DNA from: JACVRW01 sp963757815
Lineage (GTDB): Bacteria > Actinomycetota > Thermoleophilia > Solirubrobacterales > Thermoleophilaceae
Length of the DNA stretch: 64,000 bases
NCBI GenBank assembly: GCA_963757815.1
Contig: CAVWSN010000038.1
Span: forward strand, 104,510-168,509
Direction: 5' to 3'
Shown here: positions 9,153 to 18,670 of the stretch, one piece after another
Position numbering within the stretch: position 1 is the first letter of the stretch
How the letters are laid out: each line of letters opens with the position of its first letter
Translations under genes and position numbers: made by a program
The notes under the pieces: generated by a model
Seen by the model: only the letters and a program-made list of their open reading frames with translations
The model's database searches: none
What the model was told of the DNA's origin: nothing

Positions 9153-10963
9153 ATGCGAACGACAAAGAGCAGGTGTCTGGCTCCAGCCGGGCTGCTGGCT
9201 CTGGTGGGCGCGCTGACGCTGTTGGCGCTGCCCGGCACGAGCCTGGCCGCAGCCGCGCCGAACGCGGACGATAACCCCGTCTTGCTCGCCCAAGGGACCG
9301 GCTACGCCGACCCGGCGACGGCTCGGGAAGTGCGAGTGCTGCAGCGGAAGCTGCGGACGCTCGGGTGGCGGCCGGGACCCGTCGACGGAATGTTCGGTCC
9401 ACGCACCGAGCAGGCCGTGGAGGGTTTCCAGCGCGCCACCGGGCTGGTCCCGGACGGGATAGCCGGACCGCGAACCAGGAACGCCCTCGACAGGGCGAGG
9501 CAGAAGCCGCTGGCCCGCGGAGCGGGCTACCGGCCACCCGCCGGCTCGCCCCGCGTCCGGATGCTGCAGGAGCGGCTCCGGGGAGCGGGCTTCAATCCAG
9601 GCCCGGTGGACGGCGTGTTCGGCCCCCGGACCCAGGCGGCGGTAGAGCGCCTACAGCAAGCCGGTGGGCTGTCGGCGAACGGGATTGTCAGCCATAGGAC
9701 CCGGCGGCTGCTGGCCGAGCGGGGCACAGACTCACGGCCGGCCGGCCGCCCGGCCGCGCCCAATGCCGCTCCCGATCGCTCACGGACGGCCCGCGGGCCG
9801 GTCCCGGAGCGTTCCCGAGACAACGCGAAGCGCGCCAGCCAACCGGGCGTGCCGACGGCAAGGGCGATGACGTCCACGAGCCAGGCCATCGACGGTCTCG
9901 GTGAGGACAGCGGTGACAGTACTGCGCCGGTGCTCCTGGCGGGAGCGGCGGTTGTCCTGTTGGCGATTTCCGGCCAGCTGTTGATGAGGCTGTTCGCCAC
10001 TGGAGGCGGGATATCGGTTCCGCTCCCTCAGAGCGCGCCGTCCCGTACCGCAGCTACCGCACGTACCGCAGCTACCGCACGTACCGCACGTACCGCAGCT
10101 ACCGCAGTACCGCAACTACCGCAACGACCGCAACCGCAAGGGCCCCAAGTGCCCCGACGCCCCCGCAGCCGTCCGCGGACAGGGAGGGGTCGGTGGCCGC
10201 GCTCGGCGCCGTCGCGGCTTCGGGCCATGACGACGATGAGACCCGCACGGACCCGCTGACTGATGGGGTTCGGGTCATCGGCTACGTCTCCGCCTCGGAC
10301 AAGGAGTCGTTCAACGATTCGCAGTTCAAGGCGCAGATGGACGACGTCGACTCGCTATGCGAGCGACGCGGCTGGAGGCTCGTCGAACTGGTTCGCGACA
10401 AGGAAGTGCCGAGCGGCAAGGCCCTCGACCGACCCGGTCTGGCCTACGCCCTGGGACGCATGGAGGCCGGGGAGGCATCGTGCCTGGTCGTCTCCAAGCT
10501 CCGGCGTCTCAGCCACTCGGTTGCCGACATCGGCCGGATCCTCGAGGTCATCGGTCGCAGCGGTGGCCGGTTGGTGGCGCTCGACCTCGGGATCGACACA
10601 GCCACTCCGGAGGGGCGGAAAGCGGTCAACGTGCTGCTCACCGTTAGCGGCTGGGAGCGCCAGCGGCTAGCGGAACGCACGCGACAAGGGCTGGAAGCCG
10701 CCCGCGCCAAGGGCGGAGCGGTCGGTCGCCCCTCGGTGCACGACGTGCCCGCGCTGAAGAAGTGGATCGTCGATCTCCGGGCCAGCGGCCTGACGCTCCA
10801 GGCCATCGCGGACCGGCTCAACGCCGAGGGTGTGCCCACGCTGCGCGGCGGGCAGAAGTGGCGGCCGTCCGCCGTCCAGGCCGCCGCCGGCTACCGACGG
10901 CCGCCGCGCGGCCCGAGGGCGTTGGACGCGGAGGAGTCGCGGGGAGGGGGGAGGTTCGACTGA
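9153..10963 (+). CDS. Membrane protein: two peptidoglycan-binding domains fused to a degenerate serine-recombinase domain
   Basis: As read, two overlapping frames appear: 9153-10259 and 10193-10963. Removing one G near 10008-10010 and one C near 10042-10044, both in homopolymers, joins them into one frame of about 602 residues reading FATGGGYRFRSLRARRPYRS. Parts in order: signal peptide (1-34); PG_binding_1 domains at about 58-112 (GPVDGMFGPRTEQAVEGFQ) and 131-187 (GPVDGVFGPRTQAAVERLQ); disordered linker; membrane helix 259-279; an Arg/Tyr/Ser-repeat stretch; a resolvase-like domain starting VIGYVSASDKES; and a recombinase-type C-terminus (GRPSVHD, LTLQAIADRLNAEGVPT). The catalytic Ser is kept, but the usual YxR is YVS and KLDRLxR is KLRRLSH. 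If the topology holds, wall binding is outside and the recombinase fold is in the cytoplasm. The role is unknown. An AAGGAA site precedes the ATG. Confidence 0.72.
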
Positions 10964-11024
10964 GCTGACCGGCGTCGTGCCGGCTCGGGATGTGACCGGG
11001 CGAATGAAGTCGAGGACGGAGCGG

Positions 11025-11058
11025 AGGGCGAGCCCGTCGATGCGGGCGAGCCCGCCCT
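11025..11058. terminator. Bidirectional hairpin between convergent genes
   Basis: AGGGCG (11025-11030) pairs with CGCCCT (11053-11058) and the inner GCCCG with CGGGC around TCGATG. It sits between the recombinase-like gene ending at 10963 and the glycosyltransferase gene ending at 11057 on the other strand. Confidence 0.55.
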
Positions 11059-12685
11059 ACGCAGCTTGTCGTCGTCTGCCGAGCTGCGTGGCGAGCAACG
11101 TGAGGGTCAGTGCCGCGAGGCCGTAGAGCACGGCTTCAGCGGCCGACACGTCGCCCCAGAGGCTCGCCGGGCCGAAAACGACTGTTGCCACGACGGCAAG
11201 CGGCGCCGCCACGCAGGCGAGCGCCGCGGCGACCACGAGCACGCGCGCCAACACGCTCAGCACTCTGGGCCGCGCCCCTTCGGCTTTCGGTCCGGGCCTG
11301 GGGTCGCGGAAGGAGACGACGCTGACGGTCCTCCCACTCGAAAGCGGAACACGCGCCAGCTGCAGACGGGATCGGGTCGCCTCTGTCTCGCCGGTGTTAC
11401 CGATCCGCCGGGTCGCCACGCTTGCCAGGTACGCGGCGGGCCCCAGCAACATGCCCGCCCGTTCGCGCCAGCTGCGGTGCCCTGGATAGCCGAGCCCGGA
11501 CAGGAAGCTGACCCCCGCGGAGACCCTGCGCAGCGGGCAGCGCCGCTCAGAGCCGGCGAAGAGCTGCTTCGACAGCGTGGCGCCGAGCCCGACTCCGCGC
11601 CTGAACGCCTGCCGCGAGCGCACGTCGGCTTGACCGTGGCTCACGATCGCGCGGGGCTCGTAGGCGATCGCATACCCCGCCCGCAGCAGCCGGAGGCAAA
11701 GATCGAGATCCTCCCCACCGGCGGACGGGGTCCCGCTGCCCAGGGCTGTGTCGAATCCACCCAGCCGGCGGGCGAGGTCGGCTCGGACCACGGTGTTGGC
11801 GCCGCCGCCGATCAGACCCGGCGTATACGCAAGTCCGCGCCCTGCCAGGCGGAAGGTCCAAGGCTCGAAGCGCGTGGAGTATGCGGCGAACTGGTCAAGG
11901 AGCGGCTGCTTGGCCGTCTCGAGCTGCTGGGGGAGCATCAACCCAGTCACGCAGGCCACGTCGTCCGCTCGGTCGAAGGCGCCGGCGGCGCGGGCAATCC
12001 AGTCGTGTTCGACCACCACGGCGTCTTCGGTGAACGCGACGAGGTCGCCCTCGGCCGCCATCAGGCCGGCGTTGCGGGCGGTCGAAATCCCCGGACGTGA
12101 CTCCTCGACATAGCGCACCCGGAGCTCATACGCGAACCGCTCGGAGAGCATCGCGCGGGTGACCCCGCCGGCCGAACGGTGATCGACGACGATGACCTCG
12201 AGGTCCCGGTAGCGCGACGCGAGCAGCGAGCGCAGGCAACGCTCGAGGCGCGGTGTGTAGCCAGAGGTCGTGACCACAACGCTGACTGATCGGGACGTGG
12301 GCGGCGCGGCGGGCCTGTCGACGACAATCCCCTCGGGCGGTAGCGAATCGGGAAGCTCGCGGCCGCGCCGCGCGAACCACTCTTCGAGCTCCGGCGCGAG
12401 CTGCCACTGGAGCGCCCCAGCGAGGCGGAACCGCGACACGCGGCCCTCCGCCACGTTCATGGCCACCACGCCCAACGGTTCGCCGTCGAGGCGCGCCACG
12501 ACGATTAGAGACCGGTACTGCTCTCCGAACCAGGTCGCGGACAGCTGCACATCCGCGAGCGGTGCCTCGAGGTCGAGGATCCGCACCGCCGCCGGGGCAT
12601 TCAGCGCGGGGGAGCCGGCGGGCGCGCCCCCGAGGAGGGGACGCCGGGAGCGCGCCATCGCCGTCAACGCTGCGGCGGGGCTCAC
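11057..12685 (-). CDS. Family 2 glycosyltransferase with C-terminal membrane helices
   Basis: About 542 residues. A roughly 120-residue N-terminal region (ILDLEAPLADVQLSATWFG) precedes the GT-A domain, which starts SVSVVVTTSGYTPRLERCL and contains VIVVDHRSAGG, the donor/metal region VAFTEDAVVVEHDW and the acceptor-side SAGGEDLDLCLRLLRAGY. Two hydrophobic helices near the end (VLVVAAALACVAAPLAVV and AVLYGLAALTLTLLATQL) would anchor it to the membrane. It should add a sugar to a cell-envelope glycan or lipid. The sugar cannot be told. The start is uncertain: GTG at 12685 has GGGAG eight bases upstream; ATG at 12700 and 12658 are alternatives. Read-through upstream to 13048 is open but not protein-like. 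Confidence 0.82.
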   Translation of the reverse strand: MSPAAALTAMARSRRPLLGGAPAGSPALNAPAAVRILDLEAPLADVQLSATWFGEQYRSLIVVARLDGEPLGVVAMNVAEGRVSRFRLAGALQWQLAPELEEWFARRGRELPDSLPPEGIVVDRPAAPPTSRSVSVVVTTSGYTPRLERCLRSLLASRYRDLEVIVVDHRSAGGVTRAMLSERFAYELRVRYVEESRPGISTARNAGLMAAEGDLVAFTEDAVVVEHDWIARAAGAFDRADDVACVTGLMLPQQLETAKQPLLDQFAAYSTRFEPWTFRLAGRGLAYTPGLIGGGANTVVRADLARRLGGFDTALGSGTPSAGGEDLDLCLRLLRAGYAIAYEPRAIVSHGQADVRSRQAFRRGVGLGATLSKQLFAGSERRCPLRRVSAGVSFLSGLGYPGHRSWRERAGMLLGPAAYLASVATRRIGNTGETEATRSRLQLARVPLSSGRTVSVVSFRDPRPGPKAEGARPRVLSVLARVLVVAAALACVAAPLAVVATVVFGPASLWGDVSAAEAVLYGLAALTLTLLATQLGRRRQAA

Positions 12686-13033
12686 ACCATGAGCTCCCAT
12701 ACCGCAGACCGCGCCGGAGGGCCCAGGCGCGGCTTGAGGCTCGGTTGTCCTGCTTCGATCGGCCTGTCCGACACCGGTGACTTCACGTCCTCGATTTCGC
12801 CCGCGTCCTGGCGGCGGGAACTGACCGTAGGCGAGTCCTCGGCGCGGGGGAAGGGGCTTCGGCGCTACGCACCCGACCGGTTGCGGAAACCGCCCTGGAG
12901 AAGGAGGCGATCCCCGAGAGCCCGCTCGCGCGCGCCTGACGGCAAGCCGATGCTCGCATAGGCCCGGTTCCGGGTAAGTCCCCCGGTGGCGCCAGGGCGC
13001 CGTGGGAGTTGACGAGCGAAACGGAGGGGAGCC
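12686..13033. other. Divergent intergenic region of about 350 bp
   Basis: The region separates the glycosyltransferase (leftward) from the S15 peptidase (rightward) and must hold both promoters. I see no gene, tRNA or recognisable riboswitch. The right end has the ribosome binding site GGAGGGGAGCC before GTG 13034. Confidence 0.5.
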
Positions 13034-14987
13034 GTGCCATCTCGACATCGGACGCGCCGGGGGCTGATGCTGACTGTCGCGCTAGTGAGCCTGCTCGGAG
13101 TGGCGGCAGCGCCCGCCGCCGCCGATGACCCCGTTCCCCCGCCGTGGCTGAAGGTCGAGAACGGCCAGACGCAGCCGCAGTTCAACTTCGCCGACGCGAT
13201 CGAGCAGACGGTCTTCGTCGAGACCGTGCTCGACAGCGACCGCGACGGCCGCCGCGACCGCGTCCGGATCCGGATCAGCCGCCCGCGCGAGACGGAGACG
13301 CTCGGCTACAAGGTGCCCGTCGTGTTCGAGCACAGCCCCTACCGAGGCGACTTCGGCCCCATCGAGAACCACGCGGTCGACTTCGACACGCTCCCGCAGG
13401 AGTCGCTATTCGACGACGATCGCAATGCAGCCCGAAGCGCGCGCGCCGCCCGCTCACGGCGAGCAACGGCGCGTTCCGCGCGCGCTCGTGCGCGCGCCCG
13501 CGCGCGAATGCTGGCGCGCGCCGACCTCCCCGGCCAGCTCGACAACTACTACGTGCCGCGCGGCTACGCCGTGGTGATCGGCGAGAGCATCGGCACCTTC
13601 AACTCCGACGGCTGCCCCACCATCGGGGACCAGGTGGAGACGCTCGGCACGAGGGCCGTGATCGATTGGCTGAACGGGCGCGCCCGCGGCTTCGACGCGG
13701 CCACGGGCGGCAATCCGGTGTCCGCCCCCTGGACGGACGGGACCGTGGGCATGACGGGCGTCTCCTACAACGGCACGCTCCCCAACCAGGTGGCCACGAC
13801 CGGGGTGGAGGGCCTCGAGACGATCATCCCCGTCTCGGCCATCTCCAGCTGGTACGACTACTACCGCGCGAACGGCCTCGTCGTGGCTCCGCACTCCGAG
13901 GCCCAGGGCGTCGGGGACAACGAGTTCCTCGGCGAGGACACCGACGTGCTGGCCTCGTTCATCGGCGGCACCAGCCGCATGAACGACCCCGCCGCTGCGC
14001 CGGGACGATTCCGTTCCTGGTGCCGCGCCCAGGACCGCGTGACCGGCGACTGGAGCCCGTTCTGGGAGGCGCGCGACTACCTCGACGACGTCGACCGGAT
14101 CCGCGCGAGCGTGTTCGTTGTCCACGGGCTGAACGACTGGAACGTCAAGACCAAGGCCTTCGCCGAATGGTGGTACCGGCTCGACAGGTACGGGGTGCCG
14201 CGCAAGATCTGGCTGCACAACGGCGGCCACGGCGGGCCCGGCCCGGCGGGCAGCCCCGGTGCCGTGGCGTACAAGCGGGCCGAGAACCGCTGGTTCGACC
14301 ACGAGCTGTTCGGGGTCGAGAACGGGATCATGGACGAGCCGCGCTCGACGATCCAGCGCGAGGACGGCAGCTACTTCGACGAGCCCGACTGGCCGCTGCC
14401 GGGCGCGCGGCACGCCACGCTGCGCCTGTCCGCGCGCAGCGCCGGCGCCCCGGGCGAGCTTTCCCCGGGCTGGAGTTCGCAAGGCAGGCGGCTGAGCCAG
14501 AGCTTCGTCGATCGCGGACGCGAGCTCGACACCGACGACGTGCTGATCCAGGGACCGGACGAGGCGCGTCCCGACCGGCTGATCTACCGCACCTCGTCGC
14601 TCAGCAGCGACGTCCGCCTGAGCGGCACGCCGTGGGTCAACCTGCGGATGTCGGTCGAGAATCGCAACGCGGCGAACCTCACCGCCGTCCTGGTCGACTA
14701 CGGCCCGGCCGGGTCGGCCGAGCCGCCGGTGATGGTCACCCGCGGCTGGCTCGATCCGCAGAACAGGTTCAGCGTGAGGCGCAGCTTCCCGATTCGCCGC
14801 GGGCGGGAGTACGGATTCAGATGGGATCTGCAGCCGGACGACTACATCTTCCGGGCAGGCCACCGGATCGGCCTCGTGGTGGTGTCGACCGACCACGACT
14901 ACACGATCCGGCCGGCACCGGGCACCCGCCTCACGCTTGACCCGGCCCACAGCCGGATCAGCCTGCCGGTGGTGGGAGGAGGCGTAG
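13034..14987 (+). CDS. Secreted Xaa-Pro dipeptidyl-peptidase / CocE-family (S15) hydrolase
   Basis: A signal peptide (MLTVALVSLLGVAAAPAAAD) precedes an S15 alpha/beta hydrolase. The nucleophile motif is GVSYNG near residue 237, the Asp is in VVHGLNDWNV and the His in NGGHGGPG. The C-terminal half is the jelly-roll domain of this family, ending DHDYTIRPAPGTRLTLDP. It would cleave X-Pro dipeptides or esters outside the cell. A low-complexity Arg/Ala insert lies near residues 135-155. As read, the frame runs on to 15199 through the antisense of the next gene. Removing one G at 14977-14982 gives the stop TAG at 14985, where the family normally ends. The GTG start follows GGAGGGGAGCC. Confidence 0.85.
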
Positions 14988-15712
14988 CGGTTGTGGTTCA
15001 CGACCTCGACGTTGTTGCCGTCGGGGTCGAGGACATACGCGGAGTAGTAGCCCGGGTGGTACTGCGGCCGCTCGCCCGGGGCGCCGTTGTCGGCGTGGCC
15101 CGCCTCCGTAGCCGCGCGGTGGAAGGAATCCACGCTGTCGTCACGGGTCACGCCGAAGGCCATGTGGAGATGCTCCGTCGGCTCGCCCCGCAGGACTGAG
15201 AACGAGCCGCCGCTGATGCCGCGGAAAGGTGCCCGCTCGGGGCCGGCGGTGGCCGCTCGGAAGCCGGCGTGCGGGGCGATCGTCGCGTAGAAGCGTTGCG
15301 AGGCCGCCAGGTCCGCCACGCGGATCCACAGATGATCGATCACGCCGCCAGCGCGCATCGACCCGTAGTGGACCGCCTCGGCGCTGTTGCCGTCCGGGTC
15401 GAGCAGAAACGAGCCGTAGTAGTCCTCCGTGTACTGCGGCCGCGGCCCGGGTGGGCCGTCGTCCCGATAGCCGGCCGCGGTGCCGGCCCGCCAGAAGTCG
15501 TCGACGTGCGCACGCGAGGGCGCCACGAACCCGATGTGGAGGTGCCGCGTGGCCGGCTTCTCCGCGTCGGCCGGCGCCAGCGAGAAGTCGTCCCACTCGG
15601 TGAGGGCCTCGCCCGAGTGGCTTCGCTCGATTCCGATCGTGCCGAGCACGGCCTCGTAGAAGCGCTCCGACGCCTCACGGTCAGAGGCGCGAATCGTCAC
15701 GTGGTCGAACAC
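14899..15712 (-). CDS. Two-domain VOC (glyoxalase/dioxygenase-fold) protein
   Basis: About 250-270 residues made of two tandem VOC modules, each with the family's end motif: FLLDPDGNSAEAVHYG in the first and YVLDPDGNNVEVVNHN in the second. Start GTG 15712 (VFDHVTIRASDREASERFYE). The raw frame has no stop near the expected end; removing the same base that repairs the convergent S15 gene gives a stop at 14899. The true end may be nearer 14990. The substrate is unknown: VOC proteins include dioxygenases, glyoxalases and resistance proteins. Confidence 0.68.
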
Positions 15713-15782
15713 GGCGATGAGTTTCCCGGTTCCGGCCGGTACTAGCCCATACCCCAATCCCCAGAGCCGAGAGGAGCTCCCA

Positions 15783-16334
15783 ATGAGAAAGCTCATCGCA
15801 GCACTGTTCGTGTCACTCGACGGCGTCGCGGAGGCGCCGCAGGACTGGAACTCCCCCTACTTCAACGACGAAATGGGTGCCGAGATCGGGCAGGCCATGG
15901 CGTCCTCCGACGCCCTCCTGCTGGGCCGCCGGACCTACGAGGAGTGGGCGTCCTATTGGCCCCAGCAGGCGGGCAGTGACGACCCGTTCGCCGTGTTCAT
16001 CAACAACACGCCGAAGTACGTGGCGTCCACGACTCTCAAGGAACTCGACTGGCAGGGCTCGACCCTGCTCGGAGATGACGTTGCCGGCGAGGTCTCGAAG
16101 CTGAAGCAGGAGCCGGGCAAGGACATCATCATCAACGGCAGCCCGACGCTCGTTCGCTCGCTGCTCGGCGACGGGCTCATCGACGAGCTGCGGCTGATGA
16201 TTCACCCGGTCGTGGTCGGGAACGGCGGGCGCCTGTTCGAGAACGGAGTGCCGAAGGCGGCGCTGGAGCTGGTCGACTCACGTACGTTCGCGACCGGCGT
16301 GGTCAGCGTGACCTATCGCCCGGCAGCATCGTGA
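15783..16334 (+). CDS. Dihydrofolate reductase-like (RibD C-terminal domain) protein
   Basis: A 183-residue single-domain protein starting MRKLIAALFVSLDGVAEAP, the typical opening of YyaP/YwjB-type reductases. LLLGRRTYEEWASYWP and the NADPH-binding IIINGSPTLVRSLL are present. It is probably an NADPH-dependent reductase. The true substrate is not known; these are rarely real folate enzymes. GAGGAG lies seven bases before the ATG. It is divergent from the VOC gene and ends eight bases from the convergent sigma factor. Confidence 0.85.
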   Translation: MRKLIAALFVSLDGVAEAPQDWNSPYFNDEMGAEIGQAMASSDALLLGRRTYEEWASYWPQQAGSDDPFAVFINNTPKYVASTTLKELDWQGSTLLGDDVAGEVSKLKQEPGKDIIINGSPTLVRSLLGDGLIDELRLMIHPVVVGNGGRLFENGVPKAALELVDSRTFATGVVSVTYRPAAS

Positions 16335-16341
16335 CGGCCGC

Positions 16342-17379
16342 TCACTCGGGCAGCTCGGCCGGCAGGCCAAAGGGTCCAAACAGCTCGGGCGACGCGAACG
16401 CGTGGATCTCCCTCACCTGGGTGCCCTCGAGGGTCAGCACCTCGAGGGACGCGGGGAGATAGGCCGACCGGTTTGCATCCCAGAGATACCAGCCGACTGC
16501 CGGCTGCCCGTTCGCCCGGACCGGGAGGTGACGCAGCCGCGGCCTCCCGGTCCCGGTGAGGAACGCAATCACCGCGTCGCGGCCGCGGAACCAGTGCGGA
16601 TGCGGCGGCATCGCGAAGGTCGCGTCCTTGACCAGCAGAGCCACCATCGCCTCGACGTTGCGGCTCTCCCAGGCGTCGACGTAGCGCTGCACGAGTTCGC
16701 GAAGGCGATTGTCGCCGAGCGAGCGCAGCGTGGCCTGCTGGCTCTGCTCGGGCAGGCGTTCCTCGACCCCCGTGCGCGCGCGCTGCAGCGCGCTGTTCAC
16801 GGACGCCGTGCTCGTCTCGAGGAACTCGGCGACCTCGCGCGCCGAAAATCCGAGCACCTCGCGCAGGATCAGCACGGCGCGCTGGCGCGCCGGTAGATGC
16901 TGGAGCGCGGCTATGAAGGCGAGCTCCACGCTTTCGCGCTGCTCGTAGCGCGCTTCGGGCGCGGCGTAGCCGGCCGCGAGACCGACGCGCTCGTCCGGGT
17001 ACGGCTCGACCCAGATCCGCTCGAGGATCGGCGGGCCGGGTCCGCTCTCGGGGGTCGCGGGGGCGCTGTGGTCGATGGGCAGCACGCGCTTGGGACGCTT
17101 CGCGATGGCGTCGAGAGAGACATTGGTCGCGATCCTGTACAGCCACGGGCGCAGCGGCCGGCCCGCCTCGAAGCCGTGCAGCCCGCGCCAGGCGCGCAGG
17201 AGGGCGTCCTGGAGCGCGTCCTCTGCGTCGTGGACCGACCCGAGCATCCGGTAGCAGTGGGCGTGCAGCTCGGCGCGGTACGGCTCGATCAGCCGGCGGA
17301 ACGCGTCCTCGTCGCCGCCGCGAGCCGCCTCGAGCAGCCGCCGCTCGTCGGTCGGCGGGCTCGCGGACGGACGGCTCAT
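16342..17379 (-). CDS. ECF sigma factor with C-terminal SnoaL-like domain (TIGR02960 type)
   Basis: A 345-residue protein. Region 2 is YRAELHAHCYRMLGSVHDAE and what follows it (DALQDALLRAWR); region 4 is LPARQRAVLILREVLGFSAR with the recognition helix at ASVNSALQRAR. Residues from about 215 form a SnoaL/NTF2-like domain (YVDAWESRNVEAMVALLVKD), which in these sigma factors tunes activity. No anti-sigma gene is adjacent. I chose ATG 17379; a GTG two codons upstream (17385) is also possible. Confidence 0.85.
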   Translation of the reverse strand: MSRPSASPPTDERRLLEAARGGDEDAFRRLIEPYRAELHAHCYRMLGSVHDAEDALQDALLRAWRGLHGFEAGRPLRPWLYRIATNVSLDAIAKRPKRVLPIDHSAPATPESGPGPPILERIWVEPYPDERVGLAAGYAAPEARYEQRESVELAFIAALQHLPARQRAVLILREVLGFSAREVAEFLETSTASVNSALQRARTGVEERLPEQSQQATLRSLGDNRLRELVQRYVDAWESRNVEAMVALLVKDATFAMPPHPHWFRGRDAVIAFLTGTGRPRLRHLPVRANGQPAVGWYLWDANRSAYLPASLEVLTLEGTQVREIHAFASPELFGPFGLPAELPE

Positions 17380-17439
17380 CCTCACAGCCTAAAACCGGCG
17401 TCGCCGGCGCCCGCGGGCCGATCGGTCATTGTTTGCTCC

Positions 17440-18313
17440 GTGGCCCGCCAGGCTGACGCGATCGAAAGGGCGGCGGACGAGCTCTACGCGCTGGCGCCCG
17501 CCGACTTCACGAACGCTCGCGACGAGCTCGCGAAGAAGCTGCGCGAAGACGGAGAGCGCGAGGCCGCCAAGGAGGTCAAGTCGCTGCGCAAGCCGACGCT
17601 GGCCGCATGGGCCCTCAACCAGCTCAAGCGCCGGCGGAAGAAGGAAGTCGACCAGCTCCTGGCAGCCGGCCGCGCGCTGCGGAAGGCCCAGGAGAAGCTC
17701 GTGTCGAAAGGCGACCGCGCGGGCTTTCAGCGCGCGGCTGCGAAGGAACGTGAACTCGTGGCCGAGCTCGCCCACGACGCGGCCGCCCTGGCGGGTGAGG
17801 CGGGAGTCGGGCCGACCGGCGGACTGGAGGAGAAGCTCATCGCGACGCTGCACGCCGCCGCGCTCGACGACGAGACCGCGGCGGAGCTCGCCGCGGGCAG
17901 ATTGCTGCGTGAGCGCCAGGCGGTCGGGGGCTTCGGCGACGCCGCGGTTCAGCTCAGCGCGCCGCCGGCGCGGGCGCCGAAGGAGCCGCCCGCCAAGGGC
18001 GGCGCACGCCGCAAGGACGACGCCGATCGCAAGCGGAAGCAGGCCGCGGCGGAGGCCGAGCTGCGGCAGGAGCTGTCGGCGGCGCGGGTGGCCGAGCGCA
18101 AGGCGGGTCGTGAGCTCGACGCCGCGGCCAAGGCCGCCGCACGGGCGGCCGATCGGCTCGGGAAGGCCGAGGAGCGCGCCGCCGAGGCGGCGCGCCAATT
18201 GGAGGACGCCCGCGAGGAGCTCGACGAGGCTCGCGAAACGGGAGAAGACCGCGCGCGAGGAACAGCGCCGCGCCGCCGGCGCTGTGACCGCGCTCGAGAA
18301 GAAGGTCAGCTGA
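17440..18313 (+). CDS. Charged coiled-coil protein of unknown function, one frameshift
   Basis: About 290 residues, Ala/Arg/Glu/Lys-rich. The N-terminal third (ADELYALAPADFTNARDELA, then KSLRKPTLAAWALNQL) is a pattern I know from uncharacterised actinobacterial proteins. The last 130 residues are a long predicted coiled coil ending EQRRAAGAVTALEKKVS. The frame shifts at 18236-18239; removing one A from AAA joins AREREKTAREEQ. GTG 17440 is chosen because homology-like text begins there. It overlaps the convergent DUF167 gene by eight bases. The function is unknown. Confidence 0.7.
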
Positions 18314-18569
18314 GGCCGAGCTCGCGTCGCAGAGCGTCGCTCTCGATCCCCTCGACCTCCAGCAGCTTGTCGCGCGCGGAGGCGCCGCGCACCACCGAAA
18401 CCCGGCCGGGGGCGACCCGCAGCCGCCGCGCGATCAGCCGGCAGACGGCGTCGTTGGCCCTGCCGTCCACCGGCGGCGCGGTCACCCGCACCAGCAGGGC
18501 ACCATCGCGCTCGCCGGCAAGCTCCTCCCGGCGAGCCCGGGGCTGGACGCGCACACTCACTCGGCCCAC
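18306..18569 (-). CDS. DUF167 / YggU-family protein
   Basis: An 87-residue protein starting VGRVSVRVQPRARREE. It shows the family core APPVDGRANDAVCRLIARRL and the end VVRGASARDKLLEVEG. The structure class is a small alpha/beta fold; its cellular role is not established. The GTG at 18569 is used; longer reading upstream is not family-like. It ends inside the end of the convergent coiled-coil gene. Confidence 0.85.
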   Translation of the reverse strand: MGRVSVRVQPRARREELAGERDGALLVRVTAPPVDGRANDAVCRLIARRLRVAPGRVSVVRGASARDKLLEVEGIESDALRRELGLS

Positions 18570-18670
18570 GCCGGAAGCGTAGGCCGCATGTGCGCGAACG
18601 CACAGTCGCCTCACGTCACGGCGGCGACACTCCGCTCTCTTGGCCCTCGGCTTTCTGATGGAGATTTGAG

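Noticed and set aside
10193..10963. Resolvase as mark of a mobile element
   Set aside because: No inverted repeats, transposase, integrase site or cargo boundary is visible, and the domain is joined to a wall-binding protein and has a damaged active site.
12686..13048. N-terminal extension of the glycosyltransferase to 13048
   Set aside because: Open but of non-coding composition, and it would overlap the ribosome binding site and start of the divergent S15 gene.
13454..14898. Long minus-strand continuation of the VOC protein to 13454
   Set aside because: Antisense of the S15 peptidase, with shadow composition. It exists only because a stop was lost to an extra base.
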